Of a DNA stretch of 64,000 nt, positions 35,056-43,889 are shown one piece after another; position 1 is the stretch's first letter, and each line of letters begins with the position of its first letter. A model generated the notes under the pieces. The model saw nothing but the letters and a program-made list of their open reading frames with translations, did no database searches and had not been told where the DNA came from. This DNA is from Pseudodesulfovibrio indicus. GTDB lineage: Bacteria > Desulfobacterota > Desulfovibrionia > Desulfovibrionales > Desulfovibrionaceae. The stretch is taken from positions 3,701,486 through 3,765,485 of the forward strand of contig NZ_CP014206.1 of NCBI RefSeq assembly GCF_001563225.1, read 5' to 3'. Both the position numbers and the translations under genes were made by a program.

Positions 35056-36656
35056 ACGACTTTAACTACTACGGCATTGACGATGATGAAAAAATATTGG
35101 GTATTGGCCCATATTTCAGGCCGGTAAATGGCAAGTTGTGGAAGGTCCGCCTTATTCTCTCATCGGGACAGTCCGGCAAGTCGATCAGTGTTTTCAATGC
35201 AACTCTCATTGTGCGGGGCCGCGTCATCAATCCAGTCAACAAAAGGGGCGACCTGTGGGAGCAGCATGGATTTCAAATAACTGATACGGCAGATTGGGAA
35301 ATTGGGACCATCGGGGCATGTCCTGTCCGCCGGCATGAAGATTGGGAAGACCCGAACCAACTCTGTTTTATTTTTTCCACAGTCGACGGTATCACCTTTT
35401 ATCTTCCCCAGTTCGAACTCGCCCGTGCCCTTTTTTTCCATGGGATCTACCTTTCAAAGACAGCCATCGAATCCGAATGTTTGAGAAGTGAATTCTCAGT
35501 GGTCATCGACCATGAAGACAACGTTCTCATTCGAGTATCGGATTCGTCAGAGTTCCAATTGGCCCACCTCAACGACCCTGTGACCCGCAACTATCTGTCA
35601 TGGCTCCTGCTCAACGCTGATATGCTGAAATCCTACGAAAGCATCACTCGTTACCAACGAACGAACGGATTTGATAACCAGAGACATCGTGTTTGGAATT
35701 TTCAATTTGATCCCCCGCCTCTCAGAGGGGTCAAAGTGGGCATACGCGGACAATACTCCCGTGAACACAACGCTTGTATCGTCTACGAAATTTTTCGACT
35801 CCATGATCTACCGAACGAGCCACATAAAAGCCTCGGCATGTGGCATCCGAAGTTCAAAAGATCCATGCCGGGAGCCGGGCACGTTTCTCTACCTGCGGGG
35901 GGCAAGTCGGAAACACTAACTGTCCATGATGATCTTGAGTCGAATCCAAACATTAAGCCTGTCCATCTAGACGCAGAAAAGGTGTCCATCACATTCAAGC
36001 ATCCATTTCATGTGACCAAGGTAGCCACCGAAAAACAAAAACAAGGTACCAGTGAAGCAAAAAAGGAAAGCGAAACCGGGCTAAAATCTGTGAGCACGAA
36101 TGACGGCTACGCGGGTCGAGGCCTCCCCGGTGGTGATTGGAATACACTGGAAGACGAGACGGATTACGGTAAGTTTTTCGAAAGCAAGTTCAATTGCTTT
36201 CGGGAGTTGGTCGATGTCTTGATCGAACACCATGGGTGCAAACTCCTCCATACCGAGATTACTGAATTGCGCAAAGTCGGCAAAAGCCAAAAGCACCTTC
36301 TTTCGACCGACGGTACTCCCAGGGCTATCGCAGATGTGGCCATGAGGGTTGGACCAAAGACTATTCACCTGCTCGAAGTAGATACGTCAGACGCCGAGCA
36401 GTCTCTGTCTACGCAAGTCCTCGTCGTAAGGGATGAGGCTGCATGGGGAAAGGACATCGAGAGCGTGAAAGTTGAACTCGTCAGGTCCTCCCTACGGTGG
36501 CCCACGAAACTGCTAAAGGATTTGTGCGGCGAGGGCCGTCACAAGGGAGTTCATCACCCGCAGGCCCCCTCAGGCAACAAAAGCGTGCTTCCCCCTCATT
36601 CGATTACAGGCTGGGCAGATCGTATTTATGGTTGGATGCGACATCTTGCAGGGTAA
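35052..36656 (+). CDS. tnsE: Replication-linked target selector TnsE
   Basis: A 534-residue protein, close to Tn7 TnsE (538). TnsE steers transposition to lagging-strand replication and conjugating plasmids by binding the beta clamp and 3'-recessed DNA. The start is the ATG overlapping the tnsD stop (ATGA). I identify it by position, length and overall character; the C-terminal third (DVLIEHHGCKLLHTEITEL and following) is the DNA-binding domain region. A strong terminator follows, closing the tns operon. Confidence 0.88.
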   Translation: MNDFNYYGIDDDEKILGIGPYFRPVNGKLWKVRLILSSGQSGKSISVFNATLIVRGRVINPVNKRGDLWEQHGFQITDTADWEIGTIGACPVRRHEDWEDPNQLCFIFSTVDGITFYLPQFELARALFFHGIYLSKTAIESECLRSEFSVVIDHEDNVLIRVSDSSEFQLAHLNDPVTRNYLSWLLLNADMLKSYESITRYQRTNGFDNQRHRVWNFQFDPPPLRGVKVGIRGQYSREHNACIVYEIFRLHDLPNEPHKSLGMWHPKFKRSMPGAGHVSLPAGGKSETLTVHDDLESNPNIKPVHLDAEKVSITFKHPFHVTKVATEKQKQGTSEAKKESETGLKSVSTNDGYAGRGLPGGDWNTLEDETDYGKFFESKFNCFRELVDVLIEHHGCKLLHTEITELRKVGKSQKHLLSTDGTPRAIADVAMRVGPKTIHLLEVDTSDAEQSLSTQVLVVRDEAAWGKDIESVKVELVRSSLRWPTKLLKDLCGEGRHKGVHHPQAPSGNKSVLPPHSITGWADRIYGWMRHLAG

Positions 36657-36697
36657 GCCTATACCCCGTTTTTATCCTGATCTACCTGATAAAAGCT

Positions 36698-36732
36698 CAT
36701 TCCAACTTTTTTGTAACGAAAAAGTTGGAATG
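36698..36732. terminator. Bidirectional terminator closing the tns operon
   Basis: CATTCCAACTTTTT (36698-36711) pairs exactly with AAAAAGTTGGAATG (36719-36732) around a 7-base loop. It lies between the convergent tnsE and metallophosphoesterase genes. Confidence 0.85.
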
Positions 36733-36787
36733 CTCAGAAAAGTGCGGCTTCAAAATGGCCGAAACTACGAAGGCGTTTAGCGGGGAC

Positions 36788-37483
36788 TCAGCCATCGCCG
36801 AGTTCTGTCCACCATGTTTCGCCGCCATCAAAAGGCATTGCCAGGGCTGTCCAGCGGCAGCCTTCATTATAGCCGGTTTGGTGAATGTGGAAGTGTCCGA
36901 AATACCACTGCTGAGGATGGTGGCGATGGAGTATCTCATCTAAAAGGACTCTTGTCTCTTCATGGTGCTTTGCCAACCAAGGAAGCTTGGCGTAGCCCAG
37001 CGGTGGATCTTGCCGTATCTTGAATGCCATTGGGGCCGTATGGCTGACCACAATGTCGATTGACCTGTCGGAAGGGATGTTGTCCAAATCAGCCAACTGG
37101 GGGACTTCTGAATGATACCGGTCCTGCCCTTCCATACCATCCCCCGTGTCCCCCGATGCAGCACCTCCGAAAAATAGGACATTCCTACTGTCAGGTAGGG
37201 TAAGCACTGCCCCTCGTGGTTGGTAGAAACAATTGGGAGCAACCTCGTAATTGTTGGATTCGATGAACTGAGATAGCGCCTGGTGATCTTCGTGGTTGCC
37301 GTCACACCAATAGATTCTCGTTTCGCCATTTCTCAATGGAGGATCATCTGGAGGCCAGCCATACTTCCCTGGTAGAAAACCGAAGTCGCCGACCTGGAAA
37401 ATAATATCCGGGCACTCAGATTCAACGAGATTATTGAGCGCCTGAAAGTCGCCATGGAGATCGCCGACAATAATTATTTTCAT
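36788..37483 (-). CDS. Calcineurin-like metallophosphoesterase
   Basis: A 231-residue single-domain metallophosphoesterase. Metal-binding motifs appear in order: GDLHGD near the start, GDFG, GNHED, then SHTAP and GHFHIH. These build the dinuclear metal site of the Ser/Thr phosphatase-like superfamily. The substrate is unknown; relatives include nucleases and cyclic-nucleotide or protein phosphatases. The ATG at 37483 puts the first motif at the N-terminus; an ATG at 37516 would add 11 residues. It faces tnsE across a shared terminator and is the first cargo gene. A link to the defence genes beyond the MITE is not shown. Confidence 0.88.
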   Translation of the reverse strand: MKIIIVGDLHGDFQALNNLVESECPDIIFQVGDFGFLPGKYGWPPDDPPLRNGETRIYWCDGNHEDHQALSQFIESNNYEVAPNCFYQPRGAVLTLPDSRNVLFFGGAASGDTGDGMEGQDRYHSEVPQLADLDNIPSDRSIDIVVSHTAPMAFKIRQDPPLGYAKLPWLAKHHEETRVLLDEILHRHHPQQWYFGHFHIHQTGYNEGCRWTALAMPFDGGETWWTELGDG

Positions 37484-37601
37484 AAAGTATCCCGGTTTCA
37501 GACTCGCTGGTGTCATGACCTGTTGTCAAGTTTCTCGACCCCAGAAAATTCTGCTTGGTATAGTTGATGGAAGGCTTTGGGCCAATGATACATTTACTTA
37601 G

Positions 37602-37750
37602 CAGGCCGTTGAAAAAATTAAAAAGACAGGCTGTTCAAAAATGGTGAGATGCTAGGCGCGAAAAAAATTCAAGGTCGAAGAGTACTTCCTGTACGCGAGA
37701 GTTTGAACTTTCTGAAGCAACGACGCAGATCGCCGTTTTTCAACAGCCTG
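37602..37750. mobile_element. 149-bp MITE-like element, copy 1
   Basis: Terminal inverted repeats CAGGCCGTTGAAAAA (37602-37616) and TTTTTCAACAGCCTG (37736-37750) match at 14 of 15 positions. TTAG flanks both ends (37598-37601, 37751-37754), consistent with a 4-bp target duplication. The interior has no coding capacity and contains a second inverted pair around TACTTCCTGTACGCGAGAG. A related copy lies at 57374-57575 in the chromosome. Confidence 0.75.
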
Positions 37751-37913
37751 TTAGATGATATTGCCGTGGTGAATCCCTAACTCCACCATAATTTTGCCGC
37801 GAGCTGTCCGGACAACCGGAACCACCTCTATGTACGAAGTCCTCCTGATGATACTCCGGAAGAAACCTCTGTTCTAGTCTAGACCCATTTTTATATCTTG
37901 TTTGATGGAAAAA

Positions 37914-37927
37914 TATCATATATGATA
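37914..37927. promoter_or_regulatory. 14-bp perfect palindrome upstream of the DUF6471 gene (putative operator)
   Basis: TATCATATATGATA is its own complement and ends 10 bases before the ATG at 37938. A further half-site (TATCAT) overlaps that start codon. The layout suits autoregulation by the small protein encoded next. Confidence 0.6.
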
Positions 37928-37937
37928 CTTTTGTATC

Positions 37938-38162
37938 ATGAAAAAAAATACCATAAAATGCTGGCGTACTGAAGCCAAATCCATATTAAGCGCTCAACTG
38001 AAACGGAAAGACGTCTCACATGGTGAGTTGGTCGAACTATTAGCAGAAATCGGAATAACCGAAACACGAGCAAGTGTTGCAAACAAGCTCAGTAGAGGCA
38101 GCTTTTCAGCAGCATTTTTTCTACAAGTCCTTGAGGTGTTAGGGGTTCGGATTGGCTTGTAG
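37938..38162 (+). CDS. DUF6471 small putative DNA-binding protein
   Basis: A 74-residue helical protein matching the DUF6471 pattern: W..EAK..L...L....VSHGELVELLAEIGITET, then NKLSRGSFSAAFFLQVLEVLGV. The second half resembles a helix-turn-helix. It is the first gene of the cassette that continues with a DNA methyltransferase, and it sits directly behind a perfect palindrome. By analogy with controller proteins of restriction-modification loci, it may delay or set expression of the cassette; this is inference. No catalytic residues are seen. Confidence 0.75.
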   Translation: MKKNTIKCWRTEAKSILSAQLKRKDVSHGELVELLAEIGITETRASVANKLSRGSFSAAFFLQVLEVLGVRIGL

Positions 38163-38267
38163 TCCAAGTAACCATCATGCATTTTTGAGGCAGAAATCTG
38201 ACTGCTGGTATTGATAAACAGATTGGTTTAAAGTAGAAAAATTTTAAATATTAAAAAGGGCATAACC

Positions 38268-39608
38268 GTGATCACCTACACTGCTCAACACGACAGCGCT
38301 TTGCGAGAACGATTCAACCTTTTGACCACTGCTGACCCTGATTATTGGTCTTTTAGGGGGAACTCAAGAAGAGAGCACGGGCATGCTTTTTTTCAATACC
38401 CAGCTATGATGGTCCCACAAATGGTGAAAACTGTCTTAAACAAGGTGAATGAAATCCATCCGGACATTGAGTGGGTTGGAGATCCGTTTGCTGGTTCTGG
38501 AACAATTTTAACTGAAACAATGAATGCGGGGTTCAACTTTCAAGGTAACGACATTAATCCACTTGCTATACTACTCTGCCGGGTTAAATCTGGGCCTTTT
38601 TTTATCAAATCCCTGAACAATAAATCAGAGGCCCTTACTCAAAGGATTGATGCCGATTCAAAGACCAATGTCTCAATTGATTTTCGTGGAATCGACAAGT
38701 GGTTTAGAAAAGATGTCCAGATAGCCCTTTCCAGAATCCGCAGGGCCATTCTTAAACAAAAAAGTAAGTGGGCGAGACGCTTCTTTTGGATTGCATTGGC
38801 TGAAGTTGTTCGACTTACCAGCAACTCAAGGACCTCTACGTTCAAACTCCATATTCGTCCTCAAAACCAAGTCAATGAGAGAATCGTAGATCCTATTGGG
38901 CTTTTCAAAAAAACTCTCTCTAGAAATCTTGAACATTTAAACTCGCACAAGCAGCTCTTAGATCATAAGGGACACCTTTCTAATGGACGTTACTCTCAAA
39001 TTGTAGATGTCAATCTTGCTGACACACGAAGCAATACAGTGAAAGAACACTTGTCGGACGTAATTGTAACGTCCCCCCCATATGGGGACAACACCACCAC
39101 CGTTCCGTATGGGCAATACTCATATTTACCACTTCAGTGGATCGACCTAACAGATATTGATGCTTCAATAGACGAGCGTATTCTTAATACCACGCAAGAA
39201 ATAGACTCTCGCAGCCTAGGAGGGAACAAAAGGATACTCGCCCAGGATTCCGAGATGTTGTGCGACCTTTCATTAAGTTTGAGTGAATGCTTAGATAAGC
39301 TAAAGCCCTTCCCAAGAGACCGCACAAACCGAGTTGTGGCTTTTTTTAGAGACTTAAATGCCTGTCTACCTTCAGTTCTTGGTGGCCTCCGAGAGGGAGG
39401 AGTAATGATTTGGACATTAGGCAACCGTAAGGTGGGGGGAGAGATTATCCCCTTAGACCTAATTCTTTCAGAGCTATTGGCCCATCACCACACAACACTC
39501 ATTTCATCAATCACGAGGGAAATACCAAGCAAACGGATGGCATTAAGGAATAACGTCGCCGACACTATGTCTACCGAAAGAGTTCTTGTAATGAGAAAGG
39601 CGGCCTAG
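38268..39608 (+). CDS. DNA methyltransferase (N4/N6-type, TSPPYG motif)
   Basis: A 446-residue S-adenosylmethionine-dependent DNA methyltransferase. Motif I is DPFAGSGT (about residue 76), followed by GNDINPLA for the cofactor ribose. The catalytic motif IV is TSPPYGDN near residue 268, typical of amino-methyltransferases acting on cytosine N4 or adenine N6. A GTG start is used, with AAAAAGGG upstream. The methylase order (I before IV) is that of the gamma/beta groups. One base separates it from the next ATPase gene, so it is translated as part of the same operon and probably marks self DNA for that system. Confidence 0.85.
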   Translation: MITYTAQHDSALRERFNLLTTADPDYWSFRGNSRREHGHAFFQYPAMMVPQMVKTVLNKVNEIHPDIEWVGDPFAGSGTILTETMNAGFNFQGNDINPLAILLCRVKSGPFFIKSLNNKSEALTQRIDADSKTNVSIDFRGIDKWFRKDVQIALSRIRRAILKQKSKWARRFFWIALAEVVRLTSNSRTSTFKLHIRPQNQVNERIVDPIGLFKKTLSRNLEHLNSHKQLLDHKGHLSNGRYSQIVDVNLADTRSNTVKEHLSDVIVTSPPYGDNTTTVPYGQYSYLPLQWIDLTDIDASIDERILNTTQEIDSRSLGGNKRILAQDSEMLCDLSLSLSECLDKLKPFPRDRTNRVVAFFRDLNACLPSVLGGLREGGVMIWTLGNRKVGGEIIPLDLILSELLAHHHTTLISSITREIPSKRMALRNNVADTMSTERVLVMRKAA

Positions 39609-39609
39609 C

Positions 39610-42099
39610 ATGAGTAGCCCCAAGGCCAGCATTCACTTTAACGTCCACCCCTCAGTGATCTACCAACTGGGTGAGAGTCTTATCACAGACACCACTCAAG
39701 CCCTTATTGAGCTTGTCAAAAACAGCTATGATGCATGTGCAAGCTACGCCAAAATAACCATTGATACCAGTGGGGAGCTAAAAGTCCCGGGCACAACATC
39801 GCCATCAAAAGGGGGAGTTATCGTTATTGAGGATGATGGCGATGGGATGAACAGAGATGATATCAGCAATGGCTGGCTGACTCTATCCAATAGAACAAAG
39901 AAGAATATTAAAGAAAATAATATAATTACCAGCTGTGGGCGCACCCCTCTTGGGGATAAGGGGCTCGGAAGATTAGGAGTGCAACGACTCGGAAATTATG
40001 TAGATATTTTAACACAACATAAAAATGACACGCCTTATCACTTCGCTTTTAATTGGAAGGTTTTTGAAACAGCTTCCTCCTTTGAAGATGTTTTAATTCC
40101 TTTGAATTCGACTTCATATGCGCCAACGAAAGGGACCAAAATAGTAATCTCTGAACTACAAGATATTGATAGCTGGAGAGGTGCCAACTCTATAAAAAAG
40201 CTTGAACAAACACTTTCAAGCATGATTTCTCCCTATAAAGAAGCCAGAGAATTTGATGTTTGGATTGAAATCGACGGGAAGACACTAGAACTCGTTGAAA
40301 TATCACATAAATTGCTAAATCTTTCACAAGTCAGGTATTCATATTCATTTACCGAAGACAGCCTATCTGTTGCAGGTAAAGTCAAGCTAGACTTTTTTAA
40401 ATCTGGCACCGATAAGGGGCTTCAAACAAAATTTAAAAAAATCATAGAAGAAGGTTCAGTAGAACCGTTTTGGGAATATATAACCAAGCAGAAAAGTGCG
40501 AAAGAGCTTGGGGTAAAGAGATCGAATTCAGGCAATTGGTTCGTAGAATTTTCATACTCGAAACCTTTTTTGGACATCGACGATCTTGAAAAAATTTCGT
40601 CACAAACAAAAAAAATAGCCAACCCGGGCCCATTTTATGGCTCGATAGACTCATTTGATTTAGGAACCGAAGCCTACAATAAACAAACCCTTTACTCAAA
40701 ACTCCAAGACTATCGCGGAAGTATCAAATCACTTAGCGGTATTTTAGTTTTTAGAGATGGCTTCAGGATTCGACTGGATCATGATTGGCTACGCTTAGGA
40801 TCTCACAGCACGTCAGCACAATCATATTATTCCCTGAAACCATCAAACACTTTAGGCTACATTGCGATCTCAGCCAAAGACAACATGGTACTTGAAGAAA
40901 CAACAGATCGAGAAGGCTTTAAAGACACGCCATACTTTAGGAACTTTCATGCTGTCCTCTCTGACTTCATTGCTTTTACAGACCGTGCTCATAACTTCTT
41001 TGGCCGCGCATTTCCCGATTACCTCAAAACTCTAGATGAGAGAGAAGCTGATATTTCTCCAAACGACACTATTGTTGATATTTCTAAGACAATCAGCAAA
41101 GGCCTTGAGGCGGCAAAAACCCACAAGACTAACCTGGAGAAGCTAAAAACTGATTTGGGACGTAGCGTCAAAGAGGCAAATGAAATTGTCAAAACACTCT
41201 CAAATGCAACGAATTTTGGCCGCGAACAAAGAAACCAGGTAGAGAAAGCTGCTTCATCCTTAAAGGGCCTGATTACAGAGGCAAAAAGCAAGTTGGAAAC
41301 AACTTCAGAATTCCTTAGTAACGTTGAAGACCTACACAAAGTAAGTAAGGTTTTACACAATCGCTCCGAAGCAATTAAGACTCAGCTTGAACACATGTAC
41401 GAAGCTGTTGCATTAGGGCTAACCGCAGAAGCGCTCTCTCACGAAGTCTTCAATATCGCGGATCAACTCGCGGGAAGGTCAAAAGCCGTTCAGGCAAAGC
41501 TACAGAAATATAATCTGCAAGATGTCTATGTGTTAGCCTTTGTTGAACATGTTAACAGCGTTGTCTCATCGCTTAGAAAACAAATTTCTTTCTTGTCTCC
41601 CTCCTTAAGGTACGTGAGAGAAAAACGAGACAATTTGAGCATTTACAAACACTTAGGCGAACTGTGTCTGTTCTACGAAGAACGCCTAAAAAAGAATAAG
41701 ATTAGGATAGCACTTACTCTCCACGAAGATTTTGAGTTGAAAATAAATAAGGGAAAACTATCCCAAATATTAGATAATATGGTTTTGAACAGTGAGCACT
41801 GGCTCAGAGACTGTATTGATAAAGAAATTATCACACAGGGCAAAATCAACTTCGAAATATCTTATCCATTTTTATATGTATGGGATAACGGTAAAGGGAT
41901 CGATCCATCCGTTGAGCAATCAATTTTTGAGCCCTTTATATCAACCAAAAAACAGGGACAAGGCCGAGGGCTTGGCCTTTTCATTAACAGGCAACTCCTT
42001 AACTCCGAAGACTGCGATATATCGATCTTGTCTGATAGGAATTCATACTCACGCTTATACAAATTCAAGATAGATTTTCGAGGAGCTCTGAATGGTTGA
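39610..42099 (+). CDS. Double-GHKL protein: N-terminal Hsp90/MutL-type ATPase, C-terminal histidine-kinase module
   Basis: An 829-residue protein with two GHKL ATP-binding modules. The first (about 20-200) has the N box ALIELVKNSYDAC, G1 IEDDGDGM and lid GDKGLGRLGVQ. A coiled coil (about 470-600) leads to a dimerisation helix with His611 in ALSHEVFN, like a kinase H box. The second ATP site has N box LDNMVLNSEHW, G1 WDNGKGIDP and FEPFISTKKQGQGRGLGLF. It has no membrane helix. The next gene, overlapping by 8 bases, encodes a receiver-like protein, so a phosphotransfer is plausible. I do not know this architecture from a named defence system. Confidence 0.8.
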   Translation: MSSPKASIHFNVHPSVIYQLGESLITDTTQALIELVKNSYDACASYAKITIDTSGELKVPGTTSPSKGGVIVIEDDGDGMNRDDISNGWLTLSNRTKKNIKENNIITSCGRTPLGDKGLGRLGVQRLGNYVDILTQHKNDTPYHFAFNWKVFETASSFEDVLIPLNSTSYAPTKGTKIVISELQDIDSWRGANSIKKLEQTLSSMISPYKEAREFDVWIEIDGKTLELVEISHKLLNLSQVRYSYSFTEDSLSVAGKVKLDFFKSGTDKGLQTKFKKIIEEGSVEPFWEYITKQKSAKELGVKRSNSGNWFVEFSYSKPFLDIDDLEKISSQTKKIANPGPFYGSIDSFDLGTEAYNKQTLYSKLQDYRGSIKSLSGILVFRDGFRIRLDHDWLRLGSHSTSAQSYYSLKPSNTLGYIAISAKDNMVLEETTDREGFKDTPYFRNFHAVLSDFIAFTDRAHNFFGRAFPDYLKTLDEREADISPNDTIVDISKTISKGLEAAKTHKTNLEKLKTDLGRSVKEANEIVKTLSNATNFGREQRNQVEKAASSLKGLITEAKSKLETTSEFLSNVEDLHKVSKVLHNRSEAIKTQLEHMYEAVALGLTAEALSHEVFNIADQLAGRSKAVQAKLQKYNLQDVYVLAFVEHVNSVVSSLRKQISFLSPSLRYVREKRDNLSIYKHLGELCLFYEERLKKNKIRIALTLHEDFELKINKGKLSQILDNMVLNSEHWLRDCIDKEIITQGKINFEISYPFLYVWDNGKGIDPSVEQSIFEPFISTKKQGQGRGLGLFINRQLLNSEDCDISILSDRNSYSRLYKFKIDFRGALNG

Positions 42100-43831
42100 T
42101 GGGAATATTCTAGATAAGGCGAAGGCTGCAATTCCGGAATTGCTTTCAGTCTCTAATATCTCAAAAGTGATTTCAATTGATGATTACTACTCAAGTGGAC
42201 CAGTCGTTGATGATGTTGTCGCGGCGCAAAGGGTAATTCCTCTGCGTGTTTTATCAGACATAGCGCCAGATTTTGAAAATGTGTCGGAAGATTCTCAAAT
42301 TAGAGCAATGCGGTTTCGTCAGTATTATGAGGGGCTTGATGTTGAGAAGGCGGAATCGCTTGGCAAAGCTGTCGTTCAGGCTGCTCATGAAATTAATGGG
42401 CAAGAACCAAATGACTCCATGTACTTGAGCACCCTTCATGAGCTTTTTTCTGAAGACATTCTGACTACCCTTTCTCCTTCAGAATGGGATAGGCAAGCAG
42501 ATACTTTGTTGGGAAGCGGTATCCGAGGAAAGGTACTTCTGTTGTTTGACCAAGATCTTGCCAATGCTGGAGCACGGTACGATGAAGGAATTGCGTATAT
42601 TTCCAGCATGCTTTCTGGCGAATACAGCAGTAAAGTAGTTTGTGGCCTGTTAACACACACTGTAACCGAGGAAGGTCAACAACAAGCTTGGGAGGAGTTT
42701 GCTACAAAATATGGTCTTAACAAAGACAAATTCATCGTAATTGCAAAGCGTTGGCTTGACCCGAACCCCCTTGGCTTCACCAACATGCTAAAGTTATTGA
42801 CCATATCACCATTTTTCACTTCAATGAAAGCCAAGGTTAAAGAAATATTGGAAGCAGCAACAAGCACAGCAGCTGATGAGATAAACAAGATTTCTGTTGT
42901 GGATTTCGACCACATTATCTTCAAAGTACCTCAGCAAGAAGGGATGTGGGAACCTGATATGTTGTTTAGGCTCCATTCTCTTTTTCACAGATCGGAAGCG
43001 AGAAAACTCGCCTATGAGGATCCTGAGCTTGTCGAGATGGCCAATACTCTTCGAAAAGTAAGCCACCTCCCCGAAGATAGCGATCTTCTCCCTCTTTCGA
43101 ATGCTTGGGAAATACAACGACGAGAGATCTTTGAGCAAGGGGGGTACATTAACAGGCTACATCTCCCCATTGAGCTTGGGGATATTTTCGAAGTTACAGC
43201 GGGAGGAGGCGCAGTGCGCCAATACATCCTTCTTGCGCAACCGTGTGATTTAGCGATTCGTTCAAGTGGAGTCAGGTCTCCAGAACAAGACAGATTCCCC
43301 CTTGTAAAGATAGCTAAGGCCAATGGTGAATTAGATCAATATTCAGCCCCCCTTCAATACTTCACGACTTCACCTGACGATAATTACGCTGTAAAATTAA
43401 AGTATCCGCAATATGTCCGATCTACCATTCTTGATCTTTGTTCCTTCACAAAGACTGGAGAAGCTTCAATAGATATTGGCTCAATGGCCCCCGAGGGAAT
43501 GATTCCCTCCCTTGAGAAACGTTACAGCATCGTTTCCAATAATTTGAAGAAAGAAGTCAACAAGTACAGCGTGCTCTGGCCAAACGATGCAGACAATGGC
43601 AACAGGAAGAATATTAAATCTGAAATATTTAAAAAAATTGGGCCACTCCTTCTACAAGGCGATTTATTCAAAGCTAACTTTGCTCTTGGTGAAAATATGT
43701 CTCTTACCTTTAATTGCAAACGAATTGCCAGATTAAACAGGAAACATGCATACGCATTACTTATGTCCTTTGCTGCATGTCTAGGCCGGGCTGCTCTTGA
43801 TCGAGACTTTGGGCACCCTACTAATCAATAG
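42092..43831 (+). CDS. Receiver-like domain protein, putative partner of the double-GHKL kinase
   Basis: A 579-residue protein. The N-terminal 240 residues look like a divergent receiver: an acidic pair in VISIDDYYSSG, a central strand with LLLFDQDLAN providing the candidate phospho-acceptor Asp, a strand GLLTHT, and FIVIAKRW with a Lys. A helical linker follows, then a C-terminal domain (about 370-579) with strands around IELGDIFEV and a Cys (AQPCDLA) that I cannot assign; it may be the effector. The ATG overlaps the kinase gene, with GGAG upstream. The whole reads as the regulator or effector half of a two-component-like defence module; function is inferred from context. Confidence 0.65.
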   Translation: MVDGNILDKAKAAIPELLSVSNISKVISIDDYYSSGPVVDDVVAAQRVIPLRVLSDIAPDFENVSEDSQIRAMRFRQYYEGLDVEKAESLGKAVVQAAHEINGQEPNDSMYLSTLHELFSEDILTTLSPSEWDRQADTLLGSGIRGKVLLLFDQDLANAGARYDEGIAYISSMLSGEYSSKVVCGLLTHTVTEEGQQQAWEEFATKYGLNKDKFIVIAKRWLDPNPLGFTNMLKLLTISPFFTSMKAKVKEILEAATSTAADEINKISVVDFDHIIFKVPQQEGMWEPDMLFRLHSLFHRSEARKLAYEDPELVEMANTLRKVSHLPEDSDLLPLSNAWEIQRREIFEQGGYINRLHLPIELGDIFEVTAGGGAVRQYILLAQPCDLAIRSSGVRSPEQDRFPLVKIAKANGELDQYSAPLQYFTTSPDDNYAVKLKYPQYVRSTILDLCSFTKTGEASIDIGSMAPEGMIPSLEKRYSIVSNNLKKEVNKYSVLWPNDADNGNRKNIKSEIFKKIGPLLLQGDLFKANFALGENMSLTFNCKRIARLNRKHAYALLMSFAACLGRAALDRDFGHPTNQ

Positions 43832-43889
43832 TGAAAACAACAGCCATTCTTAACTAATTGGTACGATGTAAACTAAGCGAGACAACTCT

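Larger units (their letters stand above)
37517..37937. other. Cargo intergenic region holding a MITE and an operator
   Basis: This 421-base gap contains the MITE at 37602-37750 and, near its right end, a perfect palindrome before the DUF6471 gene. The stretch 37755-37900 shows no gene or RNA that I can support. Confidence 0.6.

Noticed and set aside
39610..43831. Detocs defence system
   Set aside because: The kinase carries an extra N-terminal Hsp90-like ATPase, a methyltransferase is in the operon, and the component order and domains do not fit what I know of Detocs.
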